Part shown: in pieces, positions 17,306 to 26,005 of the stretch
How positions within the stretch are numbered: position 1 is the stretch's first letter
Layout: every line of letters starts with the position of its first letter
DNA from: Onishia taeanensis
GTDB lineage: Bacteria > Pseudomonadota > Gammaproteobacteria > Pseudomonadales > Halomonadaceae
NCBI RefSeq assembly: GCF_003268885.1
Contig: NZ_QLSX01000015.1
Location: 9,908 to 72,939, forward strand
DNA length: 63,032 nucleotides
Reading direction: 5' to 3'
Program-made: the position numbers and the translations under genes
Notes under the pieces: generated by a model
What the model saw: the letters and a program-made list of their open reading frames with translations, nothing else
What the model was told of the DNA's origin: nothing
Databases searched by the model: none

Positions 17306-18376
17306 CTATCGCGTGTCCAGTGAGATCTGGTGACCTATTCCATCGAGCGAAATGGTGTATAGAACCTCGAGAGAAGCCGGGTCGAGCACCCAGAGCTTGC
17401 TTTCCTCACGACTGGTGACAAGCAGCCGGCCATCATCCGGTACCACCGCCAGATGGTAAGGGGCCGTGGACAGGGTGATACTCTGCCGAGTCCCGTCGTC
17501 GAGCGTAATCCGGACTAACCGATCATCGCCCTGGCTGGTCGCGTAGAGGATTTGCCCATCTGGGCTCAGACCGACACCATGGGGGGCATCGCCGACCTCA
17601 TATTCGCCCGTCACGCTGCCGGCAGGCAGATCGATCACGACGACGCGTCCGGCCGAGTCATCATTGACATAGAGCCGCTGATTGTCGCGTGAGAGCACCA
17701 TATGCTCCGGGCTGCCGCCGACACGCAGGTTTCGCTCAACGAACCAGTGCTGAGTGTCGATTTCGCTGACCGTCCCGTTACCCGCGTTGCTGACCAGCAG
17801 CGACTGACCGTCTTCGCTTTCGACGACGTAGTTCGGATTCGGACCCGTTGCCACCGTCTCGATATGCTTTCCGGAATCCAGCGACACGACGCTGATGCTG
17901 CCCCCCATGGGATGAGTCGAGACGGCATAGCGACCATCGGCCGTCACCAGCACATGATGAACCGGGCCGGGAACTTCCAGCTTTCGCACAATGGCATTGG
18001 TGGTCGTATCCATCATATACAGCACGCCGGTGTTCTGCTGATTGGCCGCTGACTTTTCTCCGCCACCGTGATGGGCCGCATGTTCGTCTTCCGTCACGCC
18101 CTCCGGGGGGCTGACGTTTTCCTTCGTATCGCGTGGTGTGAGGCTGCCGGCGATCAGGTAGCGACCGTCCGGCGTTAGTGCAGAACCGTGCGTATTGAGG
18201 GTATTCGGAATGGAGGGCATCACCTGGTAGCTCTCCAGGTCAATGACGCCAATGGCATCTGCCGAGCCCATCGGCACGAAGGCGCGACTACCGGCTGCCA
18301 TCGCGGCCATCGATGCGCCCAGCATGACCCCTGCCACGATTGCGTTGAGCCATTGCTTCGTTGATTTGCGTTCCAT
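17306..18376 (-). CDS. Secreted YVTN/NHL-type beta-propeller protein
   Basis: A 356-residue exported protein. A Sec signal peptide (MERKSTKQWLNAIVAGVMLG, cleavage after AMAA) is followed by seven-bladed propeller repeats recognisable as DGRYLIAG, DGRYAVST, DGQSLLVS, NQRLYVND, DGQILYAT and DGRLLVTS. A His-containing loop (EDEHAAHHGGG, about 96-106) interrupts the first blades. The start at 18376 has AAAGAGG; the longer frame from 18442 would mask the signal. It lies 116 bp after copA on the same strand, so a periplasmic copper-binding or sensing role is inferred. Relatives are annotated as YncE-like or surface proteins of unknown role. Confidence 0.8.
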   Translation of the reverse strand: MERKSTKQWLNAIVAGVMLGASMAAMAAGSRAFVPMGSADAIGVIDLESYQVMPSIPNTLNTHGSALTPDGRYLIAGSLTPRDTKENVSPPEGVTEDEHAAHHGGGEKSAANQQNTGVLYMMDTTTNAIVRKLEVPGPVHHVLVTADGRYAVSTHPMGGSISVVSLDSGKHIETVATGPNPNYVVESEDGQSLLVSNAGNGTVSEIDTQHWFVERNLRVGGSPEHMVLSRDNQRLYVNDDSAGRVVVIDLPAGSVTGEYEVGDAPHGVGLSPDGQILYATSQGDDRLVRITLDDGTRQSITLSTAPYHLAVVPDDGRLLVTSREESKLWVLDPASLEVLYTISLDGIGHQISLDTR

Positions 18377-18492
18377 GCTGGCACCTCTTTGCTGGATACG
18401 CCGCGGGACGTAGGCCCCATAGGGGCGATGCCCACACAGCACTTAGTTGTTGGGTCCCGAGAAGAAGTCCTAGCGCTTGTCCTCGACCATGG

Positions 18493-20964
18493 TCAGATCT
18501 TCACCCGACGCAGCCGCAGCGAATTCGTGACCACCGACAAGGACGACGCGCTCATCGCAAAGGCGGCGAACATCGGCGAGATAAGGATACCGAGGAACGG
18601 AAACAGGACCCCGGCCGCGACAGGCACGCCGGCCCCGTTGTAGATCAGCGCGAAGAACAGGTTCTGCTTGATGTTGCGCATCGTGGCCAGCGACAACTTG
18701 CGGGCCCGCACGATGCCGTCGAGATTGCCCTTGACCAGGGTGAAGCTTGCGCTTTCGATCGCCACGTCGGCGCCGGTGCCCATGGCGATGCCGACATCGG
18801 CCTGAGCCAGGGCGGGGGCATCATTGACCCCGTCGCCCGCCATCGCCACCTTGCGGCCTTGTTCCTGCAGTTCACGGATGATGCGGGCCTTGTCTTCAGG
18901 CATCACATCAGCGCGGATCTCGTCGATGCCCAGTCGCCCAGCCACCGCTTTCGCCGTCCGCTCGTTGTCGCCCGTCGCCATGATGATGCGGAAGCCCAGT
19001 TGGTGCAGCGCCTTCAGTGCCTCGGGCGTTGTCTCCTTCACCGGGTCGGCGACACTGACCAGACCCGCGATGGCGCCGTCGAGTACGACGAACATCACCG
19101 TCTCGCCCTGGTCACGGCGGTCATTGGCGGTGTCCGACAGCTTGCCGCCGTCGAGGCCCAGTTCGGCCATCAGCTTGGCATTACCCAGCGCCACCGGCTT
19201 GCCGTCGACCACACCCTTGACGCCCATGCCGGTCACGGCCTCGAAATCGCTGGCATCGGCGAGTGTCACCCCACGTTCCTCGGCGCCGCCTACAATCGCC
19301 TCGGCCAGCGGGTGTTCGGAGCCGCGCTCCAGACTGGCCGCCAGGCGTAGCACCTCGGCCTCGTCATGCCCCTCTTCCGGCAACACCGCCACCAGCTTCG
19401 GTTTGCCCTCGGTCAGGGTGCCGGTCTTGTCGACCATCAACGTATCGACCTTGGCAAAACGCTCCAACGCCTCGGCATTCTTGATCAGCACTCCCAGCTG
19501 GGCGCCGCGCCCGGTGGCCGTCATGATCGACATCGGCGTGGCCAAGCCCAGCGCACAGGGACAGGCGATGATCAGTACCGCCACCGCCGAGACCAGCGCA
19601 TAGGACAGCGCCGGCGCCGGCCCCCAGATCGCCCAGGCGATGAAGGAGAGAATGGCGACGCCGATCACCGCAGGGACGAACGTGCCCGCCACCTTGTCGG
19701 CGAACTTCTGGATCGGCGCGCGGGAGCGCTGGGCATTTGCCACCATCTCGACGATCTGGCTGAGCATGGTATCGGCGCCGACACGGGTGGCTTCCATGAC
19801 CAGACTGCCGGTGCCATTGATCGTGGCCCCGGTGACCTTGTCGCCGTCGACCTTTTCCACAGGCACCGGCTCGCCCGTGATCATCGACTCGTCGATCGAG
19901 GAGCGGCCTTCGACCACCACGCCGTCCACCGGCACCTTGTCACCCGGCCGCACCCGCAGGTGATCACCCACCTGCACGTCATCCAGCGCGACCTCTTCTT
20001 CGCTGCCATCGGGCCGGATCACCCGCGCGGTCTTGGCAGCCATGTCCAGCAGCGCGCGAATCGCTTTGCCGGTGCCTTCACGGGCGCGCAACTCCATCAC
20101 CTGACCCAGCAGGACCAGCGCGACGATCACCGCAGCGGCCTCGAAATAGACGCCGACATTGCCGCTCTCGTCGCGAAAGCCCTCGGGAAAGATGCCCGGC
20201 GCCAGCAGCGCGACGATGCTGAACAGATAGGCCGAGCCGACTCCCATGGCGATCAGGCTGAACATGTTAAGATTCATCGTCCGAAAAGAGTTGACACCGC
20301 GGACGAAGAACGGCCAGCCCGACCACAGGATCACCGGCGTCGCCAGGACGAATTCGATCCACAGCGTGGTGCGCTCGCCGAAAACGTCGCGGATCGCCGT
20401 GAGGCCCAGGAAGGGAGACATCGTCAGCACCAGCAACGGGACCGTGAAGATGGCCGCGACCCAGAAGCGCCGGGTGAAGTCGATCAGCTCGGGATTCGGC
20501 CCCTCATCGCCGACCGCCGACGATTCCAGCTCCAGCCCCATGCCGCACAACGGGCAAGCGCCGGGGGCGGTCTGGCGCACCTCGGGGTGCATCGGGCAAG
20601 TGTAGACGGCGCCGGCATGCCCGGCCGGCACCTTGTCGTACTTGCCGCCACGCACCGGCGTACTAGCCTCATGGTTGGCATTATGGTCCGCCTCGTGCTC
20701 GTGACACTGGTCGTGGACAGTATCGTCATGGCCGGCGAGGGCCTTTGGGTCATCGCTTACCACGGGCACGAGGTGCATGCCGCATTTCGGGCAGTCACCC
20801 GGCTGGTTGGCCACCACCTCCGGGTGCATCGGACAGATGTACTGGTCGACACTCTGGTGGTCTCCCTGGCAGCCGGCAGAGACGTGGTCCGTCTCGCCAC
20901 TGCCTCGTGCTGATACATCATGCGATGCATGCCCGTGACAATGGTCGTGCTGATCTTGTTTCAT
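18493..20964 (-). CDS. copA: Copper-exporting P1B-type ATPase with two HMBD domains
   Basis: An 823-residue inner-membrane Cu(I)/Ag(I) efflux ATPase. The N-terminus is His-rich with two HMBD zinc-ribbon-like domains (42-66, 121-145; each CPMHPE plus a second Cys pair) in place of the usual HMA domains. Then come eight predicted helices with the transport motif CPC (468-470), phosphorylation site DKTGT (512-516), SEHPL (549-553), GDGVND (710-715) and [15 protein letters not shown] (804-818), which marks the Cu(I) subtype. GGAG precedes ATG 20964. It follows the SHOCT gene by 91 bp, behind a MerR-type promoter. The HMBD domains are of the same type as in the complex I-like fusion protein. Confidence 0.95.
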   Translation of the reverse strand: MKQDQHDHCHGHASHDVSARGSGETDHVSAGCQGDHQSVDQYICPMHPEVVANQPGDCPKCGMHLVPVVSDDPKALAGHDDTVHDQCHEHEADHNANHEASTPVRGGKYDKVPAGHAGAVYTCPMHPEVRQTAPGACPLCGMGLELESSAVGDEGPNPELIDFTRRFWVAAIFTVPLLVLTMSPFLGLTAIRDVFGERTTLWIEFVLATPVILWSGWPFFVRGVNSFRTMNLNMFSLIAMGVGSAYLFSIVALLAPGIFPEGFRDESGNVGVYFEAAAVIVALVLLGQVMELRAREGTGKAIRALLDMAAKTARVIRPDGSEEEVALDDVQVGDHLRVRPGDKVPVDGVVVEGRSSIDESMITGEPVPVEKVDGDKVTGATINGTGSLVMEATRVGADTMLSQIVEMVANAQRSRAPIQKFADKVAGTFVPAVIGVAILSFIAWAIWGPAPALSYALVSAVAVLIIACPCALGLATPMSIMTATGRGAQLGVLIKNAEALERFAKVDTLMVDKTGTLTEGKPKLVAVLPEEGHDEAEVLRLAASLERGSEHPLAEAIVGGAEERGVTLADASDFEAVTGMGVKGVVDGKPVALGNAKLMAELGLDGGKLSDTANDRRDQGETVMFVVLDGAIAGLVSVADPVKETTPEALKALHQLGFRIIMATGDNERTAKAVAGRLGIDEIRADVMPEDKARIIRELQEQGRKVAMAGDGVNDAPALAQADVGIAMGTGADVAIESASFTLVKGNLDGIVRARKLSLATMRNIKQNLFFALIYNGAGVPVAAGVLFPFLGILISPMFAAFAMSASSLSVVTNSLRLRRVKI

Positions 20965-21055
20965 GGAATCGTCTCCGTCGCCTTCATTGGCAGATGGAAT
21001 CTCAGGATCGCCTGTTCCGTGATCGATTTGTCGCCATGGTGCTCATGCAGATCCA

Positions 21056-21310
21056 TCAATGACGCAGATCGTTCCTGCGTTGCTCGTATTCCTCACGGTC
21101 GATCTCTCCCCGGGCATAGCGTTCTTGAAGAAGGTCCAGTGCCGTTGGCCGCGGCGGGTCCATGGCGTCGCCCCGCCCCCGGCTCAGGCGACGTACCAAG
21201 AAAACGGCCAAGGCGATAACGGCGCCCCAGAACAGCACCATCATGAACCCGCCGAAGAGCACATGCCCCCAGCCATCGTTGCCCATATACCCCATCATAT
21301 CGCCCCACAT
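21056..21310 (-). CDS. SHOCT-domain small membrane protein
   Basis: An 84-residue protein with one membrane helix (GHVLFGGFMMVLFWGAVIAL) after a Met/Gly/Trp-rich N-terminus (MWGDMMGYMGNDGWG), and a C-terminal SHOCT motif (LLQERYARGEIDREEYEQRR). Such proteins often accompany copper-resistance genes; function unknown, with Met-rich termini perhaps binding Cu(I). Start 21310 has AAAGGAG; the longer frame to 21379 crosses the promoter. First gene of the cop operon. Confidence 0.85.
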   Translation of the reverse strand: MWGDMMGYMGNDGWGHVLFGGFMMVLFWGAVIALAVFLVRRLSRGRGDAMDPPRPTALDLLQERYARGEIDREEYEQRRNDLRH

Positions 21311-21348
21311 GGTCGGATCTCCTTTCGTCATGAGGCACTCTGATGTCA

Positions 21349-21379
21349 GGCTAAGACCTGTGTGTTGCCCAAGGGTCAA
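21349..21379 (-). promoter_or_regulatory. MerR-type promoter of the cop operon (site 2 of 3)
   Basis: Minus strand: -35 TTGACC (21374-21379), 19-bp spacer CTTGGGCAACACACAGGTC, -10 TTAGCC (21349-21354). GACC/GGTC arms give partial dyad symmetry across the spacer. It lies about 40 bp before the SHOCT gene and has the shape of CueR/MerR-activated promoters. Near-copy of the sites at 5293 and 22912. Confidence 0.75.
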
Positions 21380-21485
21380 GCTGAAGAGGCGAACGCATGC
21401 AGCTCTCGACTTCGGTCAACGTTCGGCCTGGATCATGGCATTTCGGCCTTAAGTGGCCGCCACTCCGGGATTCTGGCAAGAGCTC

Positions 21486-22160
21486 TTAGTGCCGCCCTGC
21501 CTGCTCATCATGAGAAATACGTGATCCATCGGCTAGCGTTCGCCACTGCCCCCAGCGAGGAATGAACATCGGCACCCTCCGCTGATAGGCGCGATAGGCG
21601 TCACCGAAATGGGCCAGCATCTGCTGTTCCTCGCGATGGGCCAGCCAGGCATAGGTGATTACGATCAACGGAAACAAACCAACCGAGAATAGCGTTGGCC
21701 AATGCACCACCCCCTCACCGAACAAGGCGATGAACAAACCCGTGTATTGCGGATGCCGTACGAGGGCATACAGTCCTCCGGTAACCAGGCGGTCCTCGCG
21801 CCGTGCCTTGTAGACTTGCCGCCAGCCTTGGATAAAGATCCCGATACCGGTAAACGCCAGTCCATAACCGAGCAGCATGGAGACAAGCATGCCGGTTTCT
21901 CCCAGCCCCACCAGCGTCGACCAGAGACTGGCGCTAACATACTCGCTATCCAGGCCGAAGAAACGCACCAGCAGATAGATAGTGAGTGGAAAGCCATACA
22001 TCTCGGCGTAGAGCGCGATGATGAAGGCCTGCACCGCGCCGGCACCGGCCCATTCGCGCCAGTTCTTCGGTGCGAAATAGCGATAGAAGAACCAGGACAC
22101 CAAGACGATGACGATCAGCGCGAGGCCCCAGGCCCCGGTATGATTGATGGATTCGTTCAT
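21486..22160 (-). CDS. Isoprenylcysteine carboxyl methyltransferase-family membrane protein
   Basis: A 224-residue inner-membrane protein with about six helices, of the ICMT/PEMT methyltransferase family. The C-terminal signature is clear: TGGLYALVRHPQYTGLFIAL (the RHPxY SAM-site motif) and AHREEQQMLAHFGDAYRAYQ. The true substrate in bacteria is unknown; lipids or small thiols are possible. It is third in an operon with the DUF5676 and YHS proteins (3-bp gap), a set that commonly travels with copper-resistance genes. Confidence 0.85.
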   Translation of the reverse strand: MNESINHTGAWGLALIVIVLVSWFFYRYFAPKNWREWAGAGAVQAFIIALYAEMYGFPLTIYLLVRFFGLDSEYVSASLWSTLVGLGETGMLVSMLLGYGLAFTGIGIFIQGWRQVYKARREDRLVTGGLYALVRHPQYTGLFIALFGEGVVHWPTLFSVGLFPLIVITYAWLAHREEQQMLAHFGDAYRAYQRRVPMFIPRWGQWRTLADGSRISHDEQAGRH

Positions 22161-22163
22161 AGC

Positions 22164-22508
22164 CTAGGCTCCGCTGTGCCGGTGGAGGCGTGTGACAAAG
22201 AAGTTGTAGAGCGGGCCGAAGACCAGGGCCACGTACCAGCCGTAGCCGAAGCTTTCAGCCAGGCCCAGGAAAAAACTTGGCCAACTCAACCAGGTGAAGC
22301 CAGGCAGGAATCGCAACCAGCTTTCGTACATCGCCTGGTCGGGAAACAGCAAGTCGAAGCCGACACATAGGATGAAGGTCACTGCCAGAAATAGCCCCAG
22401 GCTCATCCCCAGTGCGATCACGGGAATCCGCGGCGCGGCTTGACCCGGCAAGGGCGTGCCATGACGCGACCTGGGCTTGGCCATCGGAGCTGGATCGACG
22501 TCAGGCAT
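22164..22508 (-). CDS. DUF5676-like membrane protein
   Basis: A 114-residue protein with two long hydrophobic segments (ALGMSLGLFLAVTFILCVGF; SWPSFFLGLAESFGYGWYVA) and a GPLYNFF end, the pattern of DUF5676 proteins found beside copper and mercury genes. The start at 22508 has GGAG and overlaps the YHS gene end by 8 bp; Met at 22484 is an alternative. Function unknown; coupling to the YHS protein suggests a shared metal-related role. Confidence 0.75.
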   Translation of the reverse strand: MPDVDPAPMAKPRSRHGTPLPGQAAPRIPVIALGMSLGLFLAVTFILCVGFDLLFPDQAMYESWLRFLPGFTWLSWPSFFLGLAESFGYGWYVALVFGPLYNFFVTRLHRHSGA

Positions 22509-22854
22509 CTTGGTTCTCCAGTTGGGCTGGCCGACTTTCGGTATCCGGGCTGACATATTGCTCGGGCGCTGCCTCGAAGCGTTCCCGACAGTCACGCGAA
22601 CAGAAGTAATAGACGGAACCGTCGTGGACGCTCGGCTTGGCCTTCTCGGTGCTAACGGTCTTGCCGCAGACAGGATCCACGTCTTCGGCTGGCGGAATCC
22701 AGCGCGGGCCTTCGGAGGCCGCCCGGCTCTCTGACGCCACCTCGCCATGCTTGCCCTTGTCACGGCCATGCCCCATCACGTGAGCACCGCAGCCGAAGCG
22801 CATCATCAGGAAGATGAGTCCTGCCCAGAGCATGAAATACACCAGTTCGTTCAT
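22501..22854 (-). CDS. Membrane-anchored YHS-domain protein
   Basis: A 117-residue protein. One N-terminal helix (LVYFMLWAGLIFLMMRFGCG) is followed by a His/Lys-rich linker (HVMGHGRDKGKHG) and a YHS domain (about 60-103) with DPVCGKTV and YYFCSRDCRERF, the Cys set that binds heavy metals in this family. AAAGGAG lies before ATG 22854. First gene of a three-gene operon under a MerR-type promoter. Likely binds copper or mercury at the membrane; metal inferred from context. Confidence 0.87.
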   Translation of the reverse strand: MNELVYFMLWAGLIFLMMRFGCGAHVMGHGRDKGKHGEVASESRAASEGPRWIPPAEDVDPVCGKTVSTEKAKPSVHDGSVYYFCSRDCRERFEAAPEQYVSPDTESRPAQLENQDA

Positions 22855-22911
22855 CGCCCTTCTCCTTTATCATCAACGCCTCACCGCTGGACGCCAGCGA
22901 GCTCGATGCCA

Positions 22912-22942
22912 GTCTGAGGCCTATGGGCAACCCAAGAGGCAA
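22912..22942 (-). promoter_or_regulatory. MerR-type promoter of the YHS operon (site 3 of 3)
   Basis: Minus strand: -35 TTGCCT (22937-22942), 19-bp spacer CTTGGGTTGCCCATAGGCC, -10 TCAGAC (22912-22917). The GCCT/AGGC arms form a dyad. It matches the cop-operon site in the CTTGGG core, spacing and -10 context, and lies 58 bp before the YHS gene. Weaker -35 than the other two sites. Confidence 0.65.
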
Positions 22943-23335
22943 GCAGAACGAGATGTCACGTACTGCGATGCGATTCTTATCCCTAGAAAGCGTATCCCGC
23001 CAAGCTGAATCGATGCTGAATGCTGATCTTCGACTCCCGGCGAGTATCACTCTCCCGTCCCTATCTAGCGATCGGAGGCACCCATTCTTCTGCGGTCACC
23101 GTAAGCGGCCTGTGACCGCGCGGCCTGTCGAGGCTTATCTGTGAGTCAGTGCAGTCAGGGGCGGCGGGTGCCAAAGCAAGTGATCGAACACCGCACGATT
23201 AGGCCTAGCTAACTGGACTCAGCCTGGTTTCAGCTTCGCCCTCTACACTAAAAAAAGACAGTAAGAGGTGTCTCATCGAGCATCTCTGCGTGCCGCCCTC
23301 AGAGTGGTGACGGCTCTCGATTCCAGGAGGCGATC
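22943..23335. other. 393-bp stretch without a supportable gene
   Basis: Between the YHS promoter and the next plus-strand gene I see no frame with both a ribosome-binding site and a recognisable product. A plus-strand promoter for the DUF3141 unit must lie here; TACACT followed by an A-run near 23244-23258 is a possible -10 region, not a firm call. Confidence 0.4.
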
Positions 23336-23500
23336 ATGAAACAACGACGCTTTCTCATCGGCGCGTCGAAGGTAGGAGGTTGCATAGGGGCGACATTCAC
23401 GACGGAACCAACACCGATCAATCTGGAGGTTCCGCCTTACCGTTTCCTGTCCGAGGCTCGAGTCAAGATCGGCGTCGACCCCCAATCAATGACAGCCTAA
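23336..23500 (+). CDS. Possible 54-residue small protein
   Basis: ATG 23336 is preceded by a strong AGGAGG at the ideal distance and opens a 54-codon frame (begins MKQRRFLIGASKVGGCIGA, ends VDPQSMTA) that stops 19 bp before the DUF3141 gene. The product is basic at its start, with no clear helix or family. It could be a real small protein, a leader that couples translation to the next gene, or the N-terminal stub of a lost gene. Confidence 0.4.
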   Translation: MKQRRFLIGASKVGGCIGATFTTEPTPINLEVPPYRFLSEARVKIGVDPQSMTA

Positions 23501-23519
23501 TACCGAGAGGCAAGTCACC

Positions 23520-25265
23520 ATGACCGCCAACACAGCGACAGACAAGGCACCAACGGTCCGCCGGGCCAAGCGCAAGCGCCAACCGGCAGCATCACAAGAG
23601 CTGCCCGAGCAGATGGCCGCACCCGGTCCAGATGAGGTTACTGTCCCAAGCAACGCAGCAACGGAACTGCTCGCCTATCAGGGCGACCTGTGGCGGCGCG
23701 GTCTGCGCTACCTGGATACCCTGCGTGAGCGCGCCGATAAAATGCTCGAACATGAGCAGGCGGGTAAGCCGCCACTGCTCGACTTCGACTACGAGATGAT
23801 CCTCGATGGTCGGCAACTGGCGCGGCCTGCCAACTATGCCCTGCTGCGCATCACCCGGGTCGGCGACGACTGCCTGGAGGACTGTCTCGACGAGAGCAAG
23901 CCGCCGGTCATGATCATCGATCCCCGCGCGGGTCATGGGCCCGGCATCGGTGGCTTCAAGCGCGACTCCGAGGTGGGCATGGCGCTCCACTTGGGGCACC
24001 CGGTCTACTTCGTGATCTTCTTCCCCGAGCCCGTTGCCGGGCAGACTCTGGAGGATGTGCAGCATGTCCTGCGACGCTTCGTCGAGACCCTGGGGGAGCG
24101 TCACCCCGGCAAGCCGCCGGTGCTCTACGGCAACTGCCAGGCGGTCTGGGCCATCGTCCTGCTCTCCGCAGACTGTGAGGGCCTGGTCGGGCCGGCAGTT
24201 CTCAACGGCTCGCCGTTGTCCTACTGGTCCGGCGAATCCGGGGTCAATCCCATGCGCCTGGCCGGCGGGCTGCTGGGAGGGGCCTGGCTGACCCACCTGA
24301 TAGCAGACCTAGGAGACGGGCGCTTCGACGGCGCCCATCTGGCCGCCAACTTCGAGAGCCTCAAGCCGGCGAATACCTTGTGGCAGAAAGACTACCAGCT
24401 GTTTGCCGACATCGACGGCCAGCGCGAGCGGTTCCTGGCGTTCGAGCGCTGGTGGGCGGGTTTCTATACGCTAAGCAAGGAGGAGATCACCGCCATCGTC
24501 GAAAACCTGTTCATCGGCAACAAGCTCGAGCGTGGTGAACTGCAGATCTGCCCGGGGTGTACCGTCGACCTCAAGCACATCCGCAACCCGCTGGTGATCT
24601 TCGCCTCCAGCGGCGACAACATCACCCCGCCCCACCAGGCACTCAAGGCCGCTGGCCAGCGCATCATCTATCTGCTCAATCCGCATGTCGGCCATCTGGG
24701 GATCTTCGTTTCCGCCAAGGTCGCACGGCTGGAGCACCGGGCGATCCTCGAGAGCGTCGGCGAGCTGAATGACCTCGCGCCGGGGCTCTACGAGATGAAG
24801 ATCGACAACCCCACCGGCGATCCCGACTGCCACAAGCCGCAGTTTCAGGTGCACTTCGAGGAGCGCCGCGTGGAGGAGCTGGACTACCCCGAGCAGGAAC
24901 CGGCGTTCGAGCAGGTAAAAGCACTTTCCACGCACAATGTGGCCCTCTACGAGACCTTCGTCGGGCCCTGGGTACGATTGTTCGTTACACCTTGGTCCGC
25001 CGAGGCACTGCGTCAACTGCATCCGGCGCGGACCAGCCGGCTGATATTCTCGGAGCGGTTCGCGCCCTGGATGGGCAGCGTGAAGTGGCTGGCCGAGATA
25101 GTGGAGACCATGCCAACGCCGGTCGATAGCAACAATCCCTATCGGCAATGGGAGACCTTGATGAGCGAGGCGATCACCTCGACGCTGACGCTTGCCGGCA
25201 CGAGTCGCGACAGCGTCTTCGAGATGGTGTTCAAGGGGCTCTATGGCCGTCGCCCAGCCCGATGA
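23520..25265 (+). CDS. DUF3141 protein, PhaC-like alpha/beta hydrolase
   Basis: A 581-residue cytoplasmic protein. The core (about 90-400) resembles PHA synthase/alpha-beta hydrolases: nucleophile elbow YGNCQAVWA with Cys206, acid loop FASSGDNITPP with Asp366, and His in NPHVGHLGIF (His389 or His392). These could form a Cys-Asp-His triad. A long, charged C-terminal part is specific to DUF3141. GAGAGG precedes ATG 23520. Downstream is a four-helix protein whose frameshifted paralogue lies at 15273. Members of this family are often near PHA or phosphotransacetylase genes; the reaction is not known. Confidence 0.85.
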   Translation: MTANTATDKAPTVRRAKRKRQPAASQELPEQMAAPGPDEVTVPSNAATELLAYQGDLWRRGLRYLDTLRERADKMLEHEQAGKPPLLDFDYEMILDGRQLARPANYALLRITRVGDDCLEDCLDESKPPVMIIDPRAGHGPGIGGFKRDSEVGMALHLGHPVYFVIFFPEPVAGQTLEDVQHVLRRFVETLGERHPGKPPVLYGNCQAVWAIVLLSADCEGLVGPAVLNGSPLSYWSGESGVNPMRLAGGLLGGAWLTHLIADLGDGRFDGAHLAANFESLKPANTLWQKDYQLFADIDGQRERFLAFERWWAGFYTLSKEEITAIVENLFIGNKLERGELQICPGCTVDLKHIRNPLVIFASSGDNITPPHQALKAAGQRIIYLLNPHVGHLGIFVSAKVARLEHRAILESVGELNDLAPGLYEMKIDNPTGDPDCHKPQFQVHFEERRVEELDYPEQEPAFEQVKALSTHNVALYETFVGPWVRLFVTPWSAEALRQLHPARTSRLIFSERFAPWMGSVKWLAEIVETMPTPVDSNNPYRQWETLMSEAITSTLTLAGTSRDSVFEMVFKGLYGRRPAR

Positions 25266-25437
25266 GTCGCGGCCCTACAGGGGCCAATGGATAGATCGAG
25301 GTCATTCACACCCTGCGCCAGCCGTACTTGATGCGAGTCATGGGCCAAGGCATCCGGCAAGGGTATCCTGCGAGAACCACCGCTTTGGTGCAGGCCTATC
25401 GCCGACCAAGCATCCTATAACACAAGAGGGCGTCAAC

Positions 25438-25896
25438 ATGCAAGTCGAAACCTTTCAGGATCTCATCGACTGGACCCGGGAGCTCCATGGCTTCCTGGCC
25501 AAGTGCCTGCAGCACTGCTCTGTACAGCAAGATGAACCCCGGGCCAAAGCGCTGCTTGAGTACCTTGCCACTCATGAAGCGAACCTGGAAAGTACCGTGG
25601 CGAGCTTCGAGCAGCAGGCCGATCCCAAGGCCCTGCATACCTGGGTCTATGACTACTTGCCCCATCCGCCCATCTCGCCCCATCAGGAGTGTGACCTGCC
25701 CTACGCCAACATGAGTTTTGATGAGATCTGTCGTGAGGTATTCGCCTTCCATGATCAGGTCGTCGAGCTGTATCAATATCTAGAAGGCCGCGCCGAGATC
25801 CCCGAGGCACGCACCTTGATCCAGCAGCTGCTGAAGATGGAGGAACACGAGGCGATGCGACTTTCCCAACAGGCCAATCGCGCCAGAGACCTGTAA
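25438..25896 (+). CDS. Four-helix protein, ferritin/hemerythrin-like, unassigned
   Basis: A soluble, mostly helical protein of 152 residues. Positions shared with the paralogue at 15273-15732 include His17, Cys23, His26, His46-Glu47, Cys85, EICRE (96-100), FHDQV (104-108), AEIPEA and His137-Glu138. Such paired Glu/His in helices resemble di-iron bundles, but I do not recognise the family. AAGAGGG precedes ATG 25438; the longer upstream frame lacks a site. It lies 172 bp after the DUF3141 gene, so the two may work together, perhaps in storage or stress. Confidence 0.75.
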   Translation: MQVETFQDLIDWTRELHGFLAKCLQHCSVQQDEPRAKALLEYLATHEANLESTVASFEQQADPKALHTWVYDYLPHPPISPHQECDLPYANMSFDEICREVFAFHDQVVELYQYLEGRAEIPEARTLIQQLLKMEEHEAMRLSQQANRARDL

Positions 25897-26005
25897 GCGT
25901 GTATCTTGCTGAGGCCACAGCGCGCCATCATCGTCAATGCGGGTATCGGTGGAGCGGTACTGATGGTGATCCCATTTGCTACGTCGCACTGAAGGAAAGT
26001 GACTC

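Noticed and set aside
18361-20913. Long plus-strand frames (up to 515 codons) opposite copA
   Set aside because: They mirror the highly coding minus-strand ATPase; products are Arg/His-rich with no family features.
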